A DNA stretch of 64,000 bases from Chromobacterium subtsugae (lineage in GTDB: Bacteria; Pseudomonadota; Gammaproteobacteria; Burkholderiales; Chromobacteriaceae), in the NCBI RefSeq assembly GCF_001676875.1, contig NZ_JYKA01000009.1:95657-159656 (forward strand), given 5' to 3'. The notes under the pieces were generated by a model that worked only from the letters and a program-made list of their open reading frames with translations, was not told where the DNA came from and did not search any database. The position numbers were made by a program, and so were the translations under genes. Positions 15,433 through 25,318 of this stretch are shown piece by piece. Numbering within the stretch: the stretch's first letter is position 1; every line of letters starts with the position of its first letter.

Positions 15433-17328
15433 ATGATCCAACTGAAAAACCTCAACCTGCGCCGCGGCCTGAAAGAACTGCTGGTCGGCGCCAATTTGAC
15501 GCTCAACCCCGGCTACAAGGCTGGCCTCACCGGCGCCAACGGCGTCGGCAAATCCAGCCTGTTCGCCATGCTGCTGGGCGAATTGCACGCCGACGGCGGC
15601 GACGCGCTGATCCCGCCCAACTGGACCCTGGCCCACGTGGCGCAGGAAACCCCGGCGCTGGAGCGCAGCGCGCTCGATTACGTGCTGGATGGCGACAAGG
15701 AGCTGCGTTCGCTGGAAGCCCAGCTGGCCATCGCGGAAGGCAAGCACGACGGCAACGCCATCGGCCACCTGCACGGCGAGCTGGCCAATATCGACGCCTA
15801 CTCCGCGCCCGCGCGCGCCAGCAAGCTGCTGACCGGCCTGGGCTTCGACGAAGCCGGCCAGCAGCGCCCGGTGGCCAGCTTCTCCGGCGGCTGGCGCATG
15901 CGGCTGAACCTGGCGCAAGCGCTGATGTGCCGCTCCGACCTGCTACTGCTGGACGAGCCGACCAACCACCTGGACCTGGAAACGGTGCTGTGGCTGGAAG
16001 ATTGGCTGAAGAGCTACCCCGGCACCCTGCTGATGATCTCGCACGACCGCGACTTCCTCGACAGCGTCTGCAGCCACATCGTGGAAGTGGCCAACCAGAG
16101 CCTGACCCTGTACACCGGCAACTACAGCCAGTACGAAACCATGCGCGCGGAAAAACTGGCGCGCCAGCAGGGCGAATACGAAAAGCAGCAGCGCCAGATC
16201 GCCCATCTGGAATCGTTCATCAACCGCTTCAAGGCCAAAGCCAGCAAGGCCACCCAGGCGCAAAGCCGGATCAAGGCGCTGGAAAAGCTGGAGCGCATCG
16301 CGCCGGCGCACGTGTCCTCGCCGTTCGACTTCCATTTCGACAGCCCGGACAACCTGCCCAACCCGCTGCTGAAGCTGGAAAAGGCCAACGCCGGCTATGG
16401 CGACAAGATCATCCTGTCCCAGATCAGCCTGTCGGTGGAGTCCGGCGCGCGCATCGGCCTGTTGGGCGTCAACGGCGCCGGCAAGTCCACGCTGGTGAAG
16501 CTGCTGTCCGGCGACCTGGACCCGCTGTCCGGCGAACGCGTCAACGCGCAAACGCTGAAGATAGGCTACTTCGCCCAGCACACGCTGGAAACGCTGCGGC
16601 CGGAGGAATCGCCGCTGCAGCACATGCAGCGCCTGGCCCCCACTGCGCGCGAACTGGAGCTGCGCAGCTTCCTCGGCGGCTTCAACTTCCGCGGCGACAA
16701 CGCCACCGACCCCACCGGCCCGATGTCCGGCGGCGAGAAGGCGCGGCTGGCGCTGGCGATGATCGTCTGGCAAAAACCCAACCTGCTGCTGCTGGACGAG
16801 CCGACCAACCACCTTGACCTAGAAATGCGCCACGCGCTGACGCTGGCGCTGCAGGACTTCAGCGGCGCGCTGATCGTGGTATCGCACGACCGCAGCCTGC
16901 TGGAGTCCACCACCGACGTGTTCTGGCTGGTCAGCGGCGGCAAGGTGCAGCCGTTCGACGGCGATCTGGAAGACTACCGCCAGTGGCGCATCGCCCAGCT
17001 GGCCGAAGGCAGCCAGCCCTCCAGCGGCGACGCGCAAGGCGTCAACCGCAAGGAACAGAAGCGCCAGGAAGCCGAAGCGCGCCAGCAACTGGCCAAGCAG
17101 CGCAAGCCGCTGCAAAACCGCCTGAGCAAGCTGGAACAGGAAATGAACAAGCTGAGCGAGGAAAAGTCGCAGCTGGAAGCCTTCCTGTCGTCCAGCGAGG
17201 CCTACGACGACGCCAACCGCCAAAAACTGGCCGACAGCGTCAAACGCCAGGGCGAAGTGGCCGGCCGGCTGGAAACCGTGGAAGAAGAATGGATGGACGT
17301 GCAGGAACAGCTGGAGGCGATGGAGTAA
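15433..17328 (+). CDS. ABC-F ATPase (YheS-like)
   Basis: This 631-residue soluble protein contains two ABC cassettes and no membrane region. The first has GANGVGKSS (near 35), SFSGGWRMRLNLAQAL and LLLDEPTNHLD. The second has GVNGAGKST, MSGGEKARLALAMIV and LLLDEPTNHLD. A charged linker (RAEKLARQQGEYEKQQRQ) lies between them and a coiled-coil tail (about 545-625) ends the protein. This architecture is that of ABC-F ribosome-associated translation factors, closest to YheS. A terminator follows. Confidence 0.93.
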   Translation: MIQLKNLNLRRGLKELLVGANLTLNPGYKAGLTGANGVGKSSLFAMLLGELHADGGDALIPPNWTLAHVAQETPALERSALDYVLDGDKELRSLEAQLAIAEGKHDGNAIGHLHGELANIDAYSAPARASKLLTGLGFDEAGQQRPVASFSGGWRMRLNLAQALMCRSDLLLLDEPTNHLDLETVLWLEDWLKSYPGTLLMISHDRDFLDSVCSHIVEVANQSLTLYTGNYSQYETMRAEKLARQQGEYEKQQRQIAHLESFINRFKAKASKATQAQSRIKALEKLERIAPAHVSSPFDFHFDSPDNLPNPLLKLEKANAGYGDKIILSQISLSVESGARIGLLGVNGAGKSTLVKLLSGDLDPLSGERVNAQTLKIGYFAQHTLETLRPEESPLQHMQRLAPTARELELRSFLGGFNFRGDNATDPTGPMSGGEKARLALAMIVWQKPNLLLLDEPTNHLDLEMRHALTLALQDFSGALIVVSHDRSLLESTTDVFWLVSGGKVQPFDGDLEDYRQWRIAQLAEGSQPSSGDAQGVNRKEQKRQEAEARQQLAKQRKPLQNRLSKLEQEMNKLSEEKSQLEAFLSSSEAYDDANRQKLADSVKRQGEVAGRLETVEEEWMDVQEQLEAME

Positions 17329-17358
17329 GCGCTCGCGCCCGCTTCCACCCCATTGACG

Positions 17359-17388
17359 ACACCCCTCTCGCAGGGGTGTTTTTATTTT
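17359..17388 (+). terminator. rho-independent terminator after the ABC-F gene
   Basis: ACACCCCT (17359-17366) pairs with AGGGGTGT (17372-17379) and is followed by TTTTTATTTT. It begins 30 bases after the stop codon. Confidence 0.9.
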
Positions 17389-17525
17389 CGCCGTACGCGA
17401 CCCGCATTGGCAAGCCGCCGGCAAAGGCTAGACAGGCCGAAAACCGGGCAACCGAACCGCCGCGCTCTCGCCGCAGCCCCTCTTTGCAGGATAGCCATAA
17501 GCCGCGGAGCTTTCGCTTTCCAACA

Positions 17526-17682
17526 CAATCCACATCCAAATAGAACAAAGCTGTGGACAAGCCCGGGATAGCCCGGCTTTTATCTTTAGATTGAACAACT
17601 TGCCGAATCAGATTAAAAAACAGGCAATATCGCCGCTTACCCACACCGCTCCGGAACAAGCCTGGTGACAGACTGTGGATAA
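17526..17682. other. AT-rich intergenic stretch with a cluster of DnaA-box-like 9-mers
   Basis: The 460-base gap between the ABC-F terminator and the accD terminator holds no gene. It contains TGTGGATAA (17674-17682, a perfect DnaA box on the minus strand), TGTGGACAA (17552-17560), TTACCCACA (17637-17645) and CAATCCACA (17526-17534). An imperfect hairpin with a short T-run (17559-17584) lies within. No other replication origin feature was seen. Confidence 0.4.
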
Positions 17683-17849
17683 ACCCAACAGCCCATTGAA
17701 ATAAAAGCATAAAATCAGCATGTTCATTTTTTAAGCAGCCAGGCCGGCCTGGACGGCAAACGAATATCGAACACCCAGCATGCCCGCATCTCGGCCTGCG
17801 CGACGATGCGGCGGCGGGAAGTCAGGCGCATCCAAGCTGCGGCGCGCCA

Positions 17850-17887
17850 AATAAAAATGCCATCCGCTTTTGACAGCGGACGGCATT
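17850..17887 (-). terminator. rho-independent terminator after accD
   Basis: On the minus strand GCCGTCCGCT pairs with AGCGGATGGC (one G-T pair) around a TCAAA loop, followed by ATTTTTATTT. It lies about 25 bases after the accD stop. Confidence 0.85.
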
Positions 17888-17911
17888 GGCCGGACGGCGC
17901 ACTGAAACGAA

Positions 17912-18781
17912 TCAGGCGACCGACGGTTCTTTCATCAGCAGGGTGATCAGGCCGGCGATCTTGCGCTTCAGCTCGCGCCTATCCACCACCATGTCCACCG
18001 CGCCCTTTTCCAGCAGGAACTCGGCGCGCTGGAAGCCTTCCGGCAGCGTTTCGCGCACGGTCTGCTCGATCACGCGGGCACCGGCGAAGCCGATGCGCGC
18101 CTTGGGTTCGGCCAGCACCACGTCGCCCAGGAAGGCGAAAGAGGCGGACACCCCGCCCATGGTCGGGTCGGTCAGCAGCGAGATGAACGGCAGCTTGTTC
18201 TCTGACAGCAGTTGCAGCGCGGCGCTGGTCTTGGCCATCTGCATCAGCGAATTCAGGCCCTCCTGCATCCGCGCGCCGCCGGAGGCCGCCACGCAGATGA
18301 ACGGAACCTTGGCTTCCACCGCGGCTTGCACGCCGCGCACGAAGCGCTCGCCCACCACCGAGCCCATGGAGCCGCCGATGAAGCGGAATTCAAACGCGGC
18401 CACCACTGCCGGCAGCGAATGGATGCTGCCCTGCATCACCACCAGCGCGTCGTCTTCGCCGGTGTCACTCTTGGCCGCGGTAAGGCGGTCGGGGTACTTC
18501 TTGCTGTCCTTGAACTTGAGGATGTCCACAGGGCGGACTTCCTCGCCTATTTCGCGCCGGCCCTCTTCATCCAGCAGCAGGCTCAGGCGCTGACGCGCCG
18601 TCAGCGGATGATGGTGGCTGCACTTGGGGCAGACCTGCAGATTGCTCTCCAGGTCGGTGTAATACAAAACTGCTTCACATTCCGGGCACTTGCTCCAAAG
18701 CCCCTCGGGTACCGCCGAAGGCTTGTCAGCGCGGTTTTCGCGCTTGATCTTCGGCGGCAGGAGCTTGTTCAACCAGCTCAT
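17912..18781 (-). CDS. accD: acetyl-CoA carboxylase carboxyltransferase subunit beta
   Basis: This 289-residue protein starts [14 protein letters not shown] after AAGGAGT (ATG at 18781). An N-terminal zinc ribbon (CPEC…CPKC, about residues 28-50) precedes the crotonase-like carboxyltransferase core with [14 protein letters not shown] and [10 protein letters not shown]. With AccA it transfers the carboxyl group from biotin to acetyl-CoA, the first step of fatty acid synthesis. It is the last gene of the trp-accD run, with a perfect hairpin (18831-18851) between it and trpA. Confidence 0.97.
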   Translation of the reverse strand: MSWLNKLLPPKIKRENRADKPSAVPEGLWSKCPECEAVLYYTDLESNLQVCPKCSHHHPLTARQRLSLLLDEEGRREIGEEVRPVDILKFKDSKKYPDRLTAAKSDTGEDDALVVMQGSIHSLPAVVAAFEFRFIGGSMGSVVGERFVRGVQAAVEAKVPFICVAASGGARMQEGLNSLMQMAKTSAALQLLSENKLPFISLLTDPTMGGVSASFAFLGDVVLAEPKARIGFAGARVIEQTVRETLPEGFQRAEFLLEKGAVDMVVDRRELKRKIAGLITLLMKEPSVA

Positions 18782-18830
18782 GCTGACTCCTTGAATCTTG
18801 AGTGTCCGGGACATATCCCGGCCACAGGAA

Positions 18831-18851
18831 GACGGAGGCCTCGCCTCCGTC
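18831..18851 (-). other. perfect 9-bp hairpin between trpA and accD
   Basis: GACGGAGGC (18831-18839) pairs with GCCTCCGTC (18843-18851). No strong T-run follows on the minus strand, so it is more likely an mRNA processing or partial termination element than a full terminator. Confidence 0.5.
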
Positions 18852-18857
18852 AGTGTT

Positions 18858-19646
18858 CTAGCGGATGGCGGCCTTCAGTTCGGCCACCAGATGAGTTAAC
18901 TGCTCTCTGGCAGTTTCGGGTGTCGCCGCCTCGATTTCCTGCACCAGCCGGCTGCCCACCACCACCGCGTCGGCGGCGGAGGAGATGGCCTTGGCGGTCG
19001 CGGCGTCGCGAATCCCAAAGCCCACCCCTATCGGCAACGGCAGTTCTTGTCTGAGGGCAGCAATTTTACGCGCTACGTCATCAATGTCCAGATGTCCGGC
19101 GCCGGTCACCCCCTTCAGGGACACATAATAAACGTATCCGCGCGCCAGTTTGGCGATTTCCGCCACACGCGCCGGCGGCGTGGTGGGGGCAATCAGAAAT
19201 ACCGTATCCAGGCCGGCGGCGTCCAGCGCCGCCTGCAATTCTGCCGCTTCTTCCGGCGGACAGTCCACCGTCAGCGCGCCATCCACCCCCGCTTCCTTGG
19301 CCCGGCGGGCGAATTCGGCATAGCCCATCGCGCACAGCGGGTTCAGGTAACCCATCAGCACCACCGGCGTGACGGCGTTGGTGCGGCGGAACTCGGCCAC
19401 CATTTCCAGCACGTGGCGCAAACCCACCTTGTGCTTGAGCGCGCGCTCGGACGCGCGCTGGATCACCGGGCCATCGGCCATCGGGTCGGAAAACGGCACG
19501 CCCAGCTCGATGATGTCGGCGCCGCCGTCCACCAGACCGTGCATCAGCGATACCGTCAACCCCGGATGCGGGTCGCCGGCGGTAATAAACGGGATCAGCG
19601 CCTTTTTGCCGGCAAGATCGGCGAAACACTTGGCAATACGTGACAT
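18858..19646 (-). CDS. trpA: tryptophan synthase alpha chain
   Basis: This 262-residue TIM-barrel enzyme cleaves indole-3-glycerol phosphate to indole and glyceraldehyde 3-phosphate. The conserved blocks [10 protein letters not shown] (about 20-29), [17 protein letters not shown] (catalytic Glu and Asp) and GVGFGIRD are present. Length is typical. It is 11 bases downstream of trpB, whose product forms the alpha2-beta2 complex with it and receives indole by a channel. Confidence 0.97.
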   Translation of the reverse strand: MSRIAKCFADLAGKKALIPFITAGDPHPGLTVSLMHGLVDGGADIIELGVPFSDPMADGPVIQRASERALKHKVGLRHVLEMVAEFRRTNAVTPVVLMGYLNPLCAMGYAEFARRAKEAGVDGALTVDCPPEEAAELQAALDAAGLDTVFLIAPTTPPARVAEIAKLARGYVYYVSLKGVTGAGHLDIDDVARKIAALRQELPLPIGVGFGIRDAATAKAISSAADAVVVGSRLVQEIEAATPETAREQLTHLVAELKAAIR

Positions 19647-19657
19647 ACAGCGCCCCC

Positions 19658-20860
19658 TTACAGCGTGATGCCGGACAGGCCGGCCACGGTATTGATGTCC
19701 TTGTCGCCGCGGCCGGACAGATTGACCAGGATCACCTTGTCCTTGCTCATGGTCGGCGCGGTCTTGGCGGCCCAGGCCAGCGCGTGGCTGGATTCCAGCG
19801 CGGGGATGATGCCTTCCAGATGGCAGCAGTCGTGGAAAGCCTGCAGCGCCTCCTCGTCGTTGATCGCCACGTATTCGGCGCGGCCGATGTCCTTCAGATG
19901 GCTGTGCTCCGGGCCGACGCCCGGGTAATCCAGACCCGCCGACACCGAATGGGTCTCCACCACCTGGCCGTCTTCGTCCTGCATCAGGTAGCTTTTGGCG
20001 CCGTGCAGCACGCCCACTTTGGCGCCCGCGGTGATCGGCGCGGCATGGCGGCCGCTATCTATGCCGTGCCCGCCCGCCTCCACGCCCACCATGCGCACGC
20101 CGGGAACGTCGATATAGGGATGGAACATGCCTATGGCGTTGGAGCCGCCGCCGACGCAGGCTACCACAAGGTCGGGCTGGCGGCCGATGATTTCCGGCAT
20201 CTGCATCTTGGATTCCTCGCCGATCACCGACACGAAATCGCGCACCAGCATCGGGTAAGGATGCGGGCCGGCCGCGGTGCCCAGGATGTAGAAGGTGGAG
20301 TCGACATTGGTCACCCAGTCGCGCATCGCTTCGTTCAGCGCATCCTTCAGCGTCTTGGAGCCGGACTCCACCGGCACCACGGTGGCGCCCAGCAGCTTCA
20401 TCCGGAACACATTGGGCGACTGGCGCTTCACGTCTTCCGCGCCCATGTACACCACGCATTCCATGCCGTAGCGCGCCGCCACGGTGGCGGTGGCCACGCC
20501 GTGCTGGCCGGCGCCGGTTTCGGCGATCACGCGCTTCTTGCCCATGCGTTTGGCCAGCAGCGCCTGGCCGATGGCGTTGTTGATCTTGTGCGCGCCGGTA
20601 TGGTTGAGGTCTTCGCGCTTCAGGTAGATCTGCGCGCCGCCCAGCTGCTCGGACCAGCGCTTGGCATGGTAGATCGGGCTGGGGCGGCCGACGTAATGCT
20701 TCAATTCGTGATGGAATTCCTGCCAGAACGTCGGATCGGCCTTGACTCGGGCGTATTCCGCCTTCAATTCGTCCAGCGCCACCATTAAGGTTTCCGCGAC
20801 ATAGACGCCACCATAAGGACCGAAATGGCCCTGCGCATCCGGAAAATCATACCGATCCAT
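19658..20860 (-). CDS. trpB: tryptophan synthase beta chain
   Basis: This 400-residue PLP enzyme condenses indole with serine. The start is ATG 20860 ([18 protein letters not shown]), with AGGAGCAAGAC upstream and 14 bases of overlap with trpF. It shows [11 protein letters not shown] (PLP lysine), AETGAGQHG and the phosphate-binding GGGSNAIG loop. The open frame extends further up, but the RBS and family N-terminus favour this start. Confidence 0.97.
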   Translation of the reverse strand: MDRYDFPDAQGHFGPYGGVYVAETLMVALDELKAEYARVKADPTFWQEFHHELKHYVGRPSPIYHAKRWSEQLGGAQIYLKREDLNHTGAHKINNAIGQALLAKRMGKKRVIAETGAGQHGVATATVAARYGMECVVYMGAEDVKRQSPNVFRMKLLGATVVPVESGSKTLKDALNEAMRDWVTNVDSTFYILGTAAGPHPYPMLVRDFVSVIGEESKMQMPEIIGRQPDLVVACVGGGSNAIGMFHPYIDVPGVRMVGVEAGGHGIDSGRHAAPITAGAKVGVLHGAKSYLMQDEDGQVVETHSVSAGLDYPGVGPEHSHLKDIGRAEYVAINDEEALQAFHDCCHLEGIIPALESSHALAWAAKTAPTMSKDKVILVNLSGRGDKDINTVAGLSGITL

Positions 20861-21467
20861 GTCTTGCTCCTGATATGAATGCCGCCATTCTGGCCGCATC
20901 TTTGATTCCTTTGGACGCCTCCACTCCGCTGGAGACATCCACCGCCGCCGGCTTCACCCGGCGCACGGCTTCCACAATATTGCTTTCGTCCAGGCCGCCG
21001 GACAGTATCAACGGCAGCGGCAGCGCTTCCGGCAGCAGGGTCCAGTCAAAGGTGGCCCCGGTGCCGCCGTGCGCGCCCTCTACGAAGGCGTCGGTCAACA
21101 AGCCGCGCGCGTCCGGATAGCGGCCGGCCCACTCCAGCAAGTCCATGCCGGGCCGTACCCGCACCGCCTTCAGGTAAGGCCGGCGGAAAGAGCGGCAGAA
21201 CTCGGCCTCTTCCTCGCCATGGAACTGCAGCACATCCACCGCGCACGCGGCCAGCACCTGCTCCACCCACTCGCGCGCCGGATTGACGAACAAGGCCACC
21301 ACGCTGACGAAGGGCGGCAGAGCGGCGATCACCGCCCGCGCCTGCTCCAGGCTGACATTGCGCGGACTGGGGGGGTAAAACACCAGGCCGACGGCATCCG
21401 CGCCCAGCGCCGCCGCCGCCGCGCCATCTTCCGCCCGGGTGATGCCGCATATCTTGATTCTGACCAT
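20847..21467 (-). CDS. trpF: phosphoribosylanthranilate isomerase
   Basis: This 206-residue protein starts with the typical [15 protein letters not shown], where the cysteine is catalytic. It also has the catalytic aspartate block [15 protein letters not shown] and the phosphate-binding LSGGLDESN. It isomerises phosphoribosylanthranilate in tryptophan synthesis. It overlaps trpB and lies just after truA in the truA-trpF-trpB-trpA-accD order seen in Neisseriales. The other trp genes are not in this window. Confidence 0.96.
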   Translation of the reverse strand: MVRIKICGITRAEDGAAAAALGADAVGLVFYPPSPRNVSLEQARAVIAALPPFVSVVALFVNPAREWVEQVLAACAVDVLQFHGEEEAEFCRSFRRPYLKAVRVRPGMDLLEWAGRYPDARGLLTDAFVEGAHGGTGATFDWTLLPEALPLPLILSGGLDESNIVEAVRRVKPAAVDVSSGVEASKGIKDAARMAAFISGARHGSV

Positions 21468-21500
21468 CGCGCGTTACGCCCTTGTTATGACGATTGAATA

Positions 21501-22289
21501 TTACCGCAAAGCCAATCGTTCCGCCGCAAACTGCGAAGGCAAGGCGAACGGTTCCGGATAGCCCACCCCGGTCAGGTACAGCCCGTCCGGCATGAAGGTG
21601 GGCGGGGCGCTGGTGCGGTCGCAGGCCGCCAGCAGCGCCGACATGCCGTCGGCGTCCATCGCGCCCTTGCCGACATACACCAGCGCGCCGACGATATTGC
21701 GCACCATATGGTGCAGGAAAGCGTCGGCTTTCAGGTCGAAGCGCAGCAGGCCGCCGTTGTCGTGGATATCCAGCTGCTGCAAATCCTTGACCGGCGATTT
21801 GGCCTGGCACTCCGACGCGCGGAAGCTGGAAAAATCATGGCGGCCCAGCAGCCTGCCCGCCGCGGCGCGCATCGCGTCCACATCCAGCGCCTGATGGAAC
21901 CAGCCTACTTTGCCGGCCAACAGGCAAGGCCGCACCGGGCTGCTCAGCAGGAAATAGCTGTAACTGCGGGAAAAGGCCGAAAAGCGGGCATGGAAGGTTT
22001 CATCCACTTCGCGCGCCCACACCACCGCGATTTCCGGCGGCAGCAGCGCATTGACGCCGCGCACCCAGGCGTTCAGCGGCCGGGCGGCCTCGGTATCGAA
22101 ATGCACCACCTGCATCGCCGCGTGCACGCCCGCATCGGTCCGGCCGGCCGCCACGGTACTTATCGCCTGATTGCCGGCGATCTGGCTCAAAGCCTGATTC
22201 AGCCTGTCCTGCACCGTATTGCCATGCGGCTGGGTCTGCCAGCCGGCAAACGCCCGGCCGTCGTATTCAATGCCCAGCGCGATTCTCAT
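21501..22289 (-). CDS. truA: tRNA pseudouridine(38-40) synthase TruA
   Basis: This 262-residue protein starts [20 protein letters not shown]. It has the catalytic motif [10 protein letters not shown], with the active aspartate, and the C-terminal [14 protein letters not shown] block. TruA modifies uridines 38-40 in the anticodon arm of tRNAs. The ATG at 22289 was preferred over an upstream in-frame codon because it matches the family start. It lies 33 bases before trpF, so they may share a transcript. Confidence 0.96.
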   Translation of the reverse strand: MRIALGIEYDGRAFAGWQTQPHGNTVQDRLNQALSQIAGNQAISTVAAGRTDAGVHAAMQVVHFDTEAARPLNAWVRGVNALLPPEIAVVWAREVDETFHARFSAFSRSYSYFLLSSPVRPCLLAGKVGWFHQALDVDAMRAAAGRLLGRHDFSSFRASECQAKSPVKDLQQLDIHDNGGLLRFDLKADAFLHHMVRNIVGALVYVGKGAMDADGMSALLAACDRTSAPPTFMPDGLYLTGVGYPEPFALPSQFAAERLALR

Positions 22290-22462
22290 GCCCACTCTTT
22301 CATTCCATCCCGGCAACCGCCGCGCCTTGCGCGCGGATGCGACAAAACTGCCACTCTACCCTATCCGGCCCGGTTTGCGCCATGTTCCGGGCTGCGCAAA
22401 AGCAAATGGCATCGCCTGAATAAGCGATGCCATCTGCCGACTTTCCCCCCGCATGCGCGCGT

Positions 22463-24895
22463 CTAGCGGCCTTGCTGCGCTTCGCGGATCAGGATTTCGG
22501 CGGTTTCCTTGTCGCCCATCTCCATATAAAGCTTGGCCAGCTCCAGCTTCTCCGGATCCGGACGCGGTTCGGCTTCAAGCTCGGGCGCCGCTGGCGCGCC
22601 CCGCAGCGGCGCGGGCTCCCGTTCGGCTTCGATCATGGTTTCGGCGACGGCGGGCGCGGCAGTCGGGGGCAAAGGCGTGCGCGCCTCCTCAGGCATGGCG
22701 ATTTCGGCCGCTGCCGCGGCGGAGGGGACCACAGGCTCCAGTGCGCCCACCGCCGGCATTTCCACCGACTGCGGCGCTTGCGCGGTTTCAAACAAGGGAT
22801 GGCCCGGCATCGCGGCGCGGCCCAATTCGCACACCCTCATCCACTGGGTGCTGTCCTTGCCGAATATGTCGCGCGAGCGCGCCGCCTCTTCAAGAAACGC
22901 CGCCTTGTCCGGCTGCGCCGACAGCACTTCCAGCAGCTTATAGCGCAGATCCTGCCGCGCCGGCTCCTTCTCCAGCCCTTCGCGCAGGATCAGCAAAACC
23001 TGATCATCACGGCCATAAGCGAGATACACCTCGGCCTCGGCCATCGGATCGACCGAATCCAGATCGATGCCGTCGCCTTTTTTCAGCGTGCTCATCAGCG
23101 AGGTCAGCGGCCCCAGCGTCAGCATAGAGGACGGCACGTCTTTGCCGCCGCCGTACTCGTCCGCGGTCTCCGCCTCCGCTTGCGCCGCGCCCGCCCGCTT
23201 TCTGCGCATCAGCAGCAGCGCCACCAGCGCCAGCGCCGCGCCGGCGCCGCCCAAGCGCAATTGCACATCCCTATCGCCCAGCACCGCCAGCGCATCGTCC
23301 ACCACGCTGCTGGCGGCGGCATGCGGCGCCTTGGCCTGCTCCCGCTTGGATTCGGCTGGCGACATGGCCGGACGCGGCGCCGATGCGGTCACCGCGGTGA
23401 CGACCACCGCCGGCTTGGGCTTGTCCATCCCGGCCGGCGGCTCGCTCCGGGCCGCGGAGGCCGGCGGCGTCTGAACGGCAGCCGGCGGCGGCACAGCCGG
23501 TTTGGCCTGAGGGGGCATCGGCGGCGTCATGGCGGCGGCGGTCTTGTCCTTGTTTTGCTGGATGGTGCGGATTTGCGCTTCCAGCGCGCGCGCGCGCGCC
23601 TCGGTCTGCTTCAACGCGCGGTCCTGCATCGCCAGCATGTCGCGCATCCGGCGTTCCGCCGCCAGGGCGGCCGGCGACGACGCGGCCGGTTTGACGGAGG
23701 CGACCGATGGCATCGGCTTATGGTCTTCCGCCTTGGCCACGCCGGCCGGCCGGCCGTCGGCCAGCAGTTTCGCCATGCTGCCCGATTTGGCTTCCGCGCC
23801 GGCGGCGTCACCCTTCTCCGCCGCATGGCGGGCCGGTTCGCCGCGCAGCGTCCATTGCGCCGGGTAACGCAACTCGGCCCCGGCCAACAAACGGTTGGCG
23901 TCGCCGCGGATAAACGCGTCCGGATTATCTTTCAACAGCTTGCCCGCCACGTCCTCGCCGGCGGCATGGCCGCGCATGCGCGCGGCGATCGCCGACAGGC
24001 TGTCGCCCTTGCGCACTTGGTAGACGCGGGTTTCCGGCGCGGCGGCGGATGGCGGCTTGGCGTGGTCGGCAGCGGAATCCTGCGCCGTCGGCGCGCCTTC
24101 CAGCATCAACGCATAGCGCTTCTCCACCTTGACGCCGGCGGCTCTCACCTCCAGCCGGAACGCCAGCCGCGGCGCCGTGATGGGCAAGCTGGAAGCCAAC
24201 TGCAGCACATGCCGCCCATCGCTGGAGCGATCCAGCTTGTGCGCGATGGACGCCACCTGCTGCAGTTGCTCCGGCGCCACCTCTCCTTGCGCGGGATCGG
24301 CGAAAATGGCCACCTGCACCTGGTCCGTCTTATCGAATACGCCGCCCAGCAGCCGGAGCTCCGCCTGCAAGGGCTCGCCCAAGCGCGAGCTGACCTTGAG
24401 TTCGCCCAAACCCGCGCCGTCCAGCCGCGAGCCCTGGTCTGGCGAGGCGACATGGCGCTTGCCATCGTCGCCGCTTGCCGGCGCGGGCTCCTTGCGGCGC
24501 GGACCGTCGCGCTTGTAGTCCACTTCAAATTCGCGCACCAACCGCCCATCCGGCCAACGCACCTCCACCGCGAAACGCAGCAAAGGCTCGCTGAAGCTGG
24601 CCGGTCCCTTGACCGTCACTTTCTGGATATGCCCGTCGCTGCCGCGAATCAATCCGAACTGCAGCATCGAGGCCGACCCGCTGTAAGGCGACAACAGGGC
24701 ATAGCGATTTCTATCCGCCAGGTCGGCCTGGGCGAAGTTTTCAATTTCCTCGTTCACCACGGGAATTTCCGCCGAGAACGCCTCGCCGTCGGCGGAAAGC
24801 ACATGTATCGGCCCCAATCCCGCCCGGACTGCCGATACGCTTCCCAAGCCTGCCAACAGCAAGGCCAAACTCGCCATGCGAAAATTTGCGACCAT
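22463..24895 (-). CDS. FimV-like protein, second copy (short C-terminus)
   Basis: This is an 810-residue protein. A signal peptide is followed by the FimV-type N-terminal domain (GLGPIHVLSADGEAFSAEIP) and a LysM-like segment (VYQVRKGDSLSAIAARMRG). A Pro/Ala-rich coil follows, then one membrane helix around 565 with basic MRRKRAG after it, and an acidic cytoplasmic region ending in the FimV C-terminal TPR-like motif (EKLELAKLYMEMGDKETAEI). FimV organises polar landmarks, type IV pili and twitching. The start is uncertain; a TTG 5 codons earlier and an ATG further in are alternatives. Confidence 0.85.
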   Translation of the reverse strand: MVANFRMASLALLLAGLGSVSAVRAGLGPIHVLSADGEAFSAEIPVVNEEIENFAQADLADRNRYALLSPYSGSASMLQFGLIRGSDGHIQKVTVKGPASFSEPLLRFAVEVRWPDGRLVREFEVDYKRDGPRRKEPAPASGDDGKRHVASPDQGSRLDGAGLGELKVSSRLGEPLQAELRLLGGVFDKTDQVQVAIFADPAQGEVAPEQLQQVASIAHKLDRSSDGRHVLQLASSLPITAPRLAFRLEVRAAGVKVEKRYALMLEGAPTAQDSAADHAKPPSAAAPETRVYQVRKGDSLSAIAARMRGHAAGEDVAGKLLKDNPDAFIRGDANRLLAGAELRYPAQWTLRGEPARHAAEKGDAAGAEAKSGSMAKLLADGRPAGVAKAEDHKPMPSVASVKPAASSPAALAAERRMRDMLAMQDRALKQTEARARALEAQIRTIQQNKDKTAAAMTPPMPPQAKPAVPPPAAVQTPPASAARSEPPAGMDKPKPAVVVTAVTASAPRPAMSPAESKREQAKAPHAAASSVVDDALAVLGDRDVQLRLGGAGAALALVALLLMRRKRAGAAQAEAETADEYGGGKDVPSSMLTLGPLTSLMSTLKKGDGIDLDSVDPMAEAEVYLAYGRDDQVLLILREGLEKEPARQDLRYKLLEVLSAQPDKAAFLEEAARSRDIFGKDSTQWMRVCELGRAAMPGHPLFETAQAPQSVEMPAVGALEPVVPSAAAAAEIAMPEEARTPLPPTAAPAVAETMIEAEREPAPLRGAPAAPELEAEPRPDPEKLELAKLYMEMGDKETAEILIREAQQGR

Positions 24896-25254
24896 CGTGG
24901 ACGTCCCCAACCTATTTGCTTACATGTTTTGCCCCAGGCCCGGCGGATATGCCCGCCATCTCGATCCGCCCTGGCCCCATCTTGAAATCAAACCATTTCA
25001 AGACGGCTGACAATGCTGATAATTACCTGCGATTAAACCTCAAGCCGCTGCCGGCTGACAACCCGATGCCGGACCGATTTCCAGCGATCATCTTTATATA
25101 AAATAGGCCGGAAACCGCGCATAGCAAATTGTCCCAAACCCGATTCGTCAAATAAAACAAAATGCTAGCCGATTCTTTCACGTATCGAATCCGCCATTGC
25201 CCCGCAGGATCGCGGCGCCGCGTCCGCCGCCATGAAAATAATCCGGACAAACAA
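24896..25254. other. AT-rich gap upstream of the second fimV-like gene
   Basis: This 359-base interval is AT-richer than its surroundings and contains no supported gene. It likely carries a promoter for the second FimV-like gene, because a terminator-like hairpin closes the upstream gene. No specific promoter boxes could be fixed by eye. Confidence 0.4.
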
Positions 25255-25293
25255 ATGGCCGGGCGTCGTTTCGGAAAACAAACGCCCGGCCAT
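25255..25293 (-). terminator. long perfect hairpin after the first fimV-like gene
   Basis: ATGGCCGGGCGT (25255-25266) pairs with ACGCCCGGCCAT (25282-25293) around a T-rich loop. On the minus strand it is followed by TTTGTTTG. It lies 25 bases past the stop of the FimV gene at 25319. Confidence 0.8.
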
Positions 25294-25318
25294 CGGAAGA
25301 ATCCGGCACACCGGAAAA

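Noticed and set aside
17526..17682. Replication origin
   Set aside because: The DnaA-like sites are real, but there is no dnaA, dnaN, gidA or parAB gene nearby and no 13-mer array, so I do not call an origin.
22427..24985. Long plus-strand open frame (about 850 codons) opposite the second fimV-like gene
   Set aside because: It is the antisense shadow of a GC-rich gene; composition is Arg/His/Gln-rich with no motif, and the minus strand has a clear FimV protein.
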